From SOIA01 sp050116035 (lineage in GTDB: Bacteria; Acidobacteriota; Aminicenantia; Aminicenantales; Aminicenantaceae), in assembly GCA_050116035.1 (NCBI GenBank), contig JASFPJ010000234.1:1-5690 (forward strand): 5,690 nucleotides of DNA, in the 5' to 3' direction. The notes under the pieces are model-generated. The model saw only the letters and a program-made list of their open reading frames with translations. It had not been told where the DNA came from and did not search any database. The first letter of the stretch is position 1; every line of letters begins with the position of its first letter. The translations under genes and the position numbers were made by a program. Positions 5,397 to 5,690 of the stretch are shown here, piece after piece.

Positions 5397-5458
5397 AGTA
5401 GAAAATCAGGTCTCCATTCTCTTTTTAGAGAGAGGGAGGATTCTTTCTTCTACGCTCT
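5395..5458 (+). terminator. nested stem-loop after the DUF362-like gene, possible terminator
   Basis: The outer arms AGAGTAGAA (5395-5403) and TTCTA-CG-CTCT (5448-5458) pair over nine bases with a two-base bulge. Inside, CTCC (5412-5415) pairs with GGAG (5435-5438) and TCTCT (5418-5422) with AGAGA (5427-5431). It starts at the stop codon of the gene, but no T-run follows. It may be a transcript-end structure rather than a standard intrinsic terminator. Confidence 0.3.
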
Positions 5459-5496
5459 CGTCAAAATTAGCACGATCTAGTAATATATTTTTATTA

Positions 5497-5523
5497 TCAT
5501 TGCGGGCGGAACACAGCAATCTC
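5497..5523 (+). repeat. interspersed intergenic repeat, TCATTGCG...GCAATCTC type, copy 2
   Basis: TCATTGCGGGCGG at the left and GCAATCTC at the right match the ends of the repeat at 2565-2600, here in the opposite orientation. The middle is about nine bases shorter and diverged. The ATTGC/GCAAT terminal dyad is intact. It sits in the gap between two convergent genes, a usual location for such elements. The rest of the gap (5459-5609) shows nothing else. Confidence 0.55.
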
Positions 5524-5609
5524 ATAAGAAGGAAAGAAGTCTAATCTCTTATTTTTCTATAGAACGGACAAATAAACCGAATCAGATATCAGCCATGCTT
5601 CTGGTAACT

Positions 5610-5690
5610 TCACTCTCTCGGTCCGAAGATTTTTGTCCCGATCCTCACGATGTTGGCGCCTTCTTCGATGGCGACCTTGTAGGAATTCGT
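5610..5690 (-). CDS. yggS: YggS/PLPHP-family pyridoxal phosphate-binding protein, C-terminal fragment
   Basis: Reverse-strand reading from the window edge gives 26 residues before a TGA at 5612-5610: TNSYKVAIEEGANIVRIGTK, then IFGPRE. This matches the highly conserved end of the YggS/PROSC family (pattern: M-S-x-D-[FY]-x-x-A-I-x-x-G-[AS]-x-x-V-R-[IV]-G-[TS]-x-[IL]-F-G). In that family the RIGT segment helps hold the cofactor phosphate. These small fold-type III barrel proteins bind pyridoxal 5'-phosphate in the cytosol and support B6 and amino-acid homeostasis; no enzymatic reaction is firmly established. The rest of the gene lies to the right of the window. It converges on the DUF362-like gene and has no evident functional link to it. 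Confidence 0.9.
   Translation of the reverse strand, partial: TNSYKVAIEEGANIVRIGTKIFGPRE

Overview
The window reads as a piece of a bacterial chromosome with AT-rich intergenic DNA and moderate-GC genes. It carries a multiheme-cytochrome/outer-membrane-barrel pair (so the cell is diderm), an Rrf2-type regulator, and an exported DUF6599-like/DUF362-like pair. Together these suggest an anaerobic or redox-flexible diderm. From memory the protein style resembles Acidobacteriota or Candidatus Aminicenantes, but no search was run and this assignment is a guess.

Layout: (1) 1-1231, minus strand: N-terminal 410 residues of an MtrB/PioB-like outer-membrane beta-barrel, running off the left edge. (2) 1241-2080, minus strand: a complete DmsE/MtrA-like decaheme c-type cytochrome, nine bases upstream of the barrel gene and clearly in one operon with it. 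(3) 2081-2742: an AT-rich stretch with two candidate minus-strand promoters for that operon and a degenerate copy of an interspersed repeat. (4) 2743-3204, minus strand: an Rrf2-family transcription regulator with a cysteine triad that could hold an Fe-S cluster. (5) 3205-3468: a divergent intergenic region with promoters in both directions. (6) 3469-4374, plus strand: a secreted DUF6599-like protein, probably translated from a leaderless mRNA. (7) 4485-5396, plus strand: a Tat-exported DUF362-like protein. (8) 5397-5609: a convergent gap with a stem-loop and a second degenerate copy of the repeat. (9) 5610-5690, minus strand: the last 26 codons of a YggS/PLPHP-family pyridoxal phosphate protein.

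How they may work together: the decaheme cytochrome and the barrel would form a porin-cytochrome conduit carrying electrons across the outer membrane. The neighbouring Rrf2 regulator is a natural candidate to control it. The most interesting regulatory observation is that the same 10-bp palindrome, AAAATATTTT, sits between the -35 and -10 of the predicted rrf2 promoter and overlaps the -35 of an upstream promoter pointing at the cytochrome operon. This suggests one Rrf2 operator shared by the regulator and the electron conduit. The DUF6599/DUF362 pair is exported and of unknown function. No CRISPR array, tRNA, rRNA or insertion sequence was seen.
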